From NCBI RefSeq assembly GCF_003711515.1, contig NW_021167082.1, positions 2,721,691 to 2,785,690 on the forward strand: 64,000 bases of DNA, given 5' to 3'. Source of the stretch: Sodiomyces alkalinus F11 (Eukaryota > Ascomycota > Sordariomycetes > Glomerellales > Plectosphaerellaceae). Positions 60,200 to 64,000 of this stretch are shown one piece after another. Position 1 is the stretch's first letter; every line of letters starts with the position of its first letter. A model generated the notes under the pieces. That model did no database searches, had not been told where the DNA came from, and was given only the letters and a program-made list of their open reading frames with translations. Both the position numbers and the translations under genes were made by a program.

Positions 60200-61480
60200 C
60201 TCTAGCCCTACGCCTGCCTTTAATACTATCACTATTATTACCACTATCACTACTTCCACGCGTAGTATTCCTCTTTTTTATAAATCTATACCTCTTTAAA
60301 AACGCCCCTTTCCTATCTATTTTTACTATATTAAATAGCGTTACCTTATTAGGATTTTAAGTTAGGAACCCTGCTACCGTAATAACGCTATTAGCACTAC
60401 CTAATTCGTCGCTAAATTCCATATCGTAAGCGGTAATCGCCTACGTAAGGATAGGCTTATTATAGCTTACCACTAGTATAACTAATCCGGTTATTAAAGG
60501 ATTATTAGTTTTCTTCCGACGATACTACCGTAGAGCGTTATCTAAAAGGTCGTTACGAGTGATAGGTGAGCCCTTACTACTACTACTATTAGGATCCTAT
60601 TATTACTTTCGACTACGCTTACGAGCTAGCGATATAGCTATTACTAGCGTTAACTGCTAACGTTTACGTTAATCTAGCTCGTGTATATCGGTGATATTCT
60701 AGCCCGTGGCGATAGTATCAGGCTAAATCTACTTTAAGGGGCTATCCACCTAATATACGCCTCCCTTTCTATAAATACGTCTTCTAACCTCGCTATATTT
60801 AGCCTTAAAGATATCCTACTATTCCGCGGTCGCCTTAACTATACCGGTTTTATCGTCGTAGTTATTTATACCGGACTTACCAATAAGCGTAAGGACCGCT
60901 CGTAGCTCTTTTTCCTTATTATCGAGCTTTGATATTATCGCGTTAACCGTTAGATTAGCTATAGGCAATACCTCTTATATCTCGGGTAAGAATCCACTTA
61001 AAGCTAGCGTCCTAGCTAACCTCTTATTACTAGTCGTAAATAGGGTATTATCGCGACGCGTAGTAACTATACGTTCGAAGAGATCACGTTTAATAGCGTC
61101 GCTTTAGGATACCCGCGTAGACTATTTACCGGATAAGGAGATATTAGTTTAAGACGCCGAGCGCTTTAGTAAGGTAGTTTTCTGCGTATTTACGTCGTCT
61201 TCGGATACCTCGTTATCGCTAAAGGGGTCGGAATCGATAGTATCCTTCCTTTAAGTGGTATTTTAGGTAGGCTCCTAATCGATATCTTATATCTACGACT
61301 CGATATCCCCGGAGCTAGGGCTAGGTATATCACGCAAGGACCCTTCTATAACTTACTCCACGCTAATAGAACCTAAGCCCGCTATATAGATATATATAGG
61401 AGTCGCGACGATAATCTATAGCAGTAAAAGAATAACGACTTTAAAATTCAAAATACCTAACCCCTTATTCCGGATCGGGT
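60200..61480 (-). pseudogene. Second ORF of Harbinger F, possibly DNA-binding
   Basis: This minus-strand frame converges on the transposase. It contains acidic Ser-rich segments (DSDPFSDNEVSEDD, about 61190-61240), RDLFERIVTTRRDNTLFTTS (about 61040-61090), a helix-like KLDNKEKELRAVLTLIG (about 60890-60940), a probable short intron at about 60845-60889 (GTAAGT..TAG on minus), and VKATAEQ..FKAKYSEVRRR near 60780-60845. In related elements the second gene encodes a Myb/SANT-like protein that helps the transposase bind the TIRs. The pattern here is compatible with that but too eroded to prove it. Confidence 0.5.
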
Positions 61481-61632
61481 CGATATTTCCCCCATATAAA
61501 GACTTTATAAACTACATAAAAAGTTATATCGAGGCCAAGGGCCGGCGTTAAATTAGCGTCTTAGCTACGTTTATCACTTATATAAAAAAACTGGAAAATC
61601 GTTAATAGTTATTGAGATTGTCGAACGGGGCC

Positions 61633-62681
61633 TAAGATACGTAGGTTTTCTTCATAACGCATTCTATTCTCTGTCTGGTTTTATGCCATGTGCACACCAG
61701 TGCGGACGGAGTGAGTTACTCCCTACCTACCTTATTAGGGATAAGGGATAACGTATCCGTCCAACCTGTCGCCGTTGTGTTTAACCTACCTTACCTAATT
61801 AGGCAGCCGGGCCCCTGCCGATCGATCGGAAGGAAATTACGCAAGTACAAAGTAGCGGCCGAGCCCCAAACGGATACCACGTATTACATAGAAGTTGACT
61901 GGTGACAGGCTTATATAATAGACCAGGTGTACGAAGTACTATTCACCGGGGCTCGGGCATCGTCGACAAGGGTTAGCTGCCACTATAGCGACTGCCGAGC
62001 CAAAGGGGGGGCTTGACCCCTGACTAGGTACCTACGTTGTTGGTATTCAACGTTTATTCCAATCCACATCTGTATCCCTATTCGCAGACACTTTGTCGTT
62101 GTGTGCCTAGCTTCATTGCTTATTTTGCATAGTTTAATTACGTTGTACGCCTATGCACACAATCCGGATCATTATTCGAAGTTATCCCTCCAGTGTGTCT
62201 ACACTGTAATATTAATTATACTGATTCATGTTGACCCTCGGGCCTCTCCCCCAGTCACCATGACAAACGTTTTTGCAAGCTCGTTTCTTCCTTTGGGGGG
62301 GTTTTTTTTTTTTTTTTCCTTCCGCTTCCTCTCCGACGATATTTGACATCTACTCTTACCTCGAGCGGTGACATCCATTGGGATTTGGGACTCTACACTC
62401 GTTTTATTTTCGTTCATTCTTTTGCTATTCTTCCCTGTCCTAGGTCATCTGCTCAACCGGCGGCCCGAAATAGAGCTGGCTCAACCCTCTCGGCGTCTTC
62501 AAGACTTCTTTTTTTGCGGTAGAAAGATCGGGTCCTAACAAGTCGGATCCGGCATTGCCCTCTTTTCGCTTGTCACCGGTGCCGAACCAGTCTTCCATTC
62601 TCTCCGTACAGACAGCGAACACGAGCTTCCGGTCTGCACCAAACGACTTTAGGAGGACAAGACCCGGTATCTGTCGCCCCG
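61633..62681. promoter_or_regulatory. Upstream region of the SUN-family gene
   Basis: Normal composition resumes just right of the Harbinger element. The region has a homopolymer run at 62296-62318 (G7 then about T15), pyrimidine-rich leader sequence to 62520, and one TAGGTACCTACG motif near 62026. Frames 61690-61905 and 62101-62346 have no recognisable domain and are not called. No defined regulatory site can be assigned. Confidence 0.45.
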
Positions 62682-64000
62682 ATGAAACCTCTTGACCCGA
62701 GGGCCATCCTCGGCGCGGCCGCTCTCCTCTTGCTCTCGGCGTCAGAGTCGAACGCACACACACACGATGCTCACAGGCGAGCCCATGTCCACCACAGACA
62801 TGTCCACTCCCATGGCTCTCAAACCGATGCCCACCACCTCGTCCAAAGGAACGCCCAGGGCAAGGCCTTGTGCAGCCTGCCCAACCACCCCGACCTGGTC
62901 CGCGTCCCCGGCCTGTTAAACAACGGTTTCGCTATGAGCCCTGACCAAGAATGCGTGGAGGGAATCTGGTGTCCCATCGCCTGCAAAGCAGGGAAGGTCA
63001 TGGCGCAGTGGGAGCCTGGATCCAGTTTCACTTACCCATCGTCCATGGTATAACGACTCGCAACCCCAACGGCCCCCCACCCCCCCCAGCTCTTCCCCTC
63101 TACCCAACTGGCACAAGTCGCTTTTTTCTGACTGCTTTCCGAATTCCCCAGAACGGCGGCCTCTATTGTGGCGCCGGCGGCAAAGTAGAGAAGCCATTCC
63201 GGAACAAGCCCTTTTGCGTTGACGGTGCAGGCACCGTGAGTGCTGTCAACGAGTGCGGGAAGCCTTTATCCTTCTGTCAGGTAATCGCCCTTTTACTTCC
63301 ATTCCTATCCCAAGGCATAGGGGGCCCCCTTAAGAGAAGAGCCCTCCTGCATGTGCAGCTTGGCTGACAACCCTCTCCAAGACCATCCTTCCTGGGAACG
63401 AAGCCATGCTATCCCCTACCGTCGTCTATGAGTCGGCAACCTTGGCCGTGCCTGACCCTAGCTACTGGCGCGAAACAAGCGCACAGTAAGTCGCTCGCGT
63501 GGTCGCCTGTCTTTGTCCTCGACATTTCTTCTAATACGTGAGCTCAGCTTCTATATCAATCCCCCGGGCGTGGAGGACGAGGGTTGCATCTGGGGTGACC
63601 CCTCCAAACCTGTCGGCAACTGGGCCACCTACGTGGCTGGTGCCAACCAAGACGCGAACGGCAGGACTTTCGTCACACTCGGTTATAACCCGATCTGGGA
63701 AGGATCCAGCCTGAGCAGCACCAAACCCAACTTTGCCGTCAAGATTGAATGCCCCGGTGGTGGCTGCAACGGCACGCCCTGTTATATCGACCCTTCCGAG
63801 AACGCCGTGGGCGATGTCACCAGCGATCTGGGGTCCACGGGTGCCGGAGGCTCACAATTCTGTGTCGTGACCGTTCCCAAGGGCGGAAAAGCCAACATCG
63901 TTGTATACCCGATCGATGCCTCAGGCGGGGACACCGGGGGGGATGACGGCAACAAGGACGACGAAGATGAAGATCAACGAGATGATGATGAAGAAGAAGA
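62682..64000 (+). CDS. SUN-family cell-wall protein (GH132), 3' end missing
   Basis: This is a secreted protein of the SUN family (Sim1/Uth1/Nca3/Sun4; SUN domain, GH132), involved in fungal cell-wall remodelling and septation. Exons are 62682-63047, 63152-63280, 63382-63485 and 63548 to beyond 64000. The signal peptide is MKPLDPRAILGAAALLLLSA, followed by a His-rich segment (HVHHRHVHSHG). The SUN domain has its conserved Cys residues: PDQECVEGIWCPIACKAGKV, then NGGLYCGAGG, SFCQ-TILPGNEAML, HFYINPPG, GCIWGD, GNWATYVAG and ECPGGGCNGTPCYI. The third exon start after CCAAG (63381) is chosen because it restores CQTILPGNEAM; using the AG at 63357 would give a stop. The last visible residues are a very acidic Asp/Glu run. 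The catalytic mechanism of this family is not settled. Confidence 0.93.
63930..64000 (+). repeat. Acidic GAT/GAA-rich coding tract
   Basis: After GGDTGGDDGN the reading frame consists almost only of Asp and Glu codons (GAC/GAT/GAA) to the end of the window, with QR once. It is a low-complexity tail beyond the SUN domain. Confidence 0.85.

Larger units (their letters stand above)
58517..61632 (+). mobile_element. PIF/Harbinger DNA transposon F, TAA target duplication
   Basis: Terminal inverted repeats start GGCCCCGTTCGACAATCTCA (58517) and end with the complement at 61613-61632. TAA lies directly outside both ends (58514-58516 and 61633-61635), the hallmark three-base TWA target of PIF/Harbinger. 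The element is 3,116 bp. It contains a DDE transposase remnant on plus and a second ORF on minus, the two-gene layout usual for this superfamily. Confidence 0.92.

Noticed and set aside
61690..61905. 71-codon open frame (plus) upstream of the SUN gene
   Set aside because: No recognisable domain and adjacent to transposon debris; more likely promoter sequence.
63281..63381. Alternative acceptors at 63339 or 63357 for SUN exon 3
   Set aside because: The AG at 63357 gives a stop after two codons, and the AG at 63339 inserts a Cys-containing stretch absent from the family; CCAAG at 63381 restores CQTILPGNEAM.

Overview
The window looks like a chromosome arm of a filamentous ascomycete (Pezizomycotina). 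The genes have short spliceosomal introns of about 50-100 nt with GT..AG ends and CTRAC-like branch sites. The identifiable proteins are fungal: a siderophore-regulating GATA factor, the Golgi protein TVP15, mitochondrial EF-G2 and a SUN-family cell-wall protein. About 50 kb of repeats carry the mark of repeat-induced point mutation (RIP): TpA is very common, CpA/TpG are scarce, and CpG is kept. This explains why almost no long ORFs or ATG codons survive there. The species cannot be named from this sequence.

Layout. 1-1112 is a RIP-mutated edge ending in a TIR element. 1113-9450 is a normal-composition gene island with three genes: a SreA-type GATA repressor (+), TVP15 (-) and MEF2 (+). 9451-61632 is a transposon graveyard. 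61633-64000 returns to normal composition, with the 5' part of a SUN-family gene (+) running off the end.

The graveyard can be dissected by target-site duplications (TSDs). Copia family A has a copy A1 at 25658-47611 (TSD GGAGG), a copy A2 at 52159-58457 (TSD GGGAC) and an LTR-less fragment A3 around 13135-22180. Ty3/gypsy chromovirus family B has B1 at 13552-21789 (TSD TTAAT, inside A3) and B2 at 28811-44453 (TSD TAGAT, inside A1, opposite orientation). Ty3/gypsy chromovirus C at 31117-38341 (TSD CTCTA) lies inside B2. A1 itself split an older copia-like element D, whose RT part is at about 24850-25657 and whose protease/integrase part is at about 47617-51130. A2 sits in the terminal inverted repeat of a small TIR element E (51305-52158). 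A PIF/Harbinger element F with TAA TSDs occupies 58517-61632. The insertion order is therefore D, then A1, then B2, then C; also A3 before B1, and E before A2.

The most interesting observation is that both unrelated chromovirus families, B and C, carry an extra ORF in antisense between the end of pol and the 3' LTR. In B the ORF has a canonical intron, an Asn run, an eroded Cys cluster, a Lys-rich stretch and in-frame 21-residue tandem repeats whose copy number differs between B1 and B2. In C the ORF has the same placement and a similar architecture. I do not recognise the protein. All transposon reading frames are broken by RIP (TAA/TAG stops, Asp to Asn in the RT active site, Cys/His to Tyr in zinc motifs), so none of these elements should be active from here.

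The host genes do unrelated jobs: iron homeostasis, Golgi membrane, mitochondrial ribosome recycling and cell wall. They are not a cluster.
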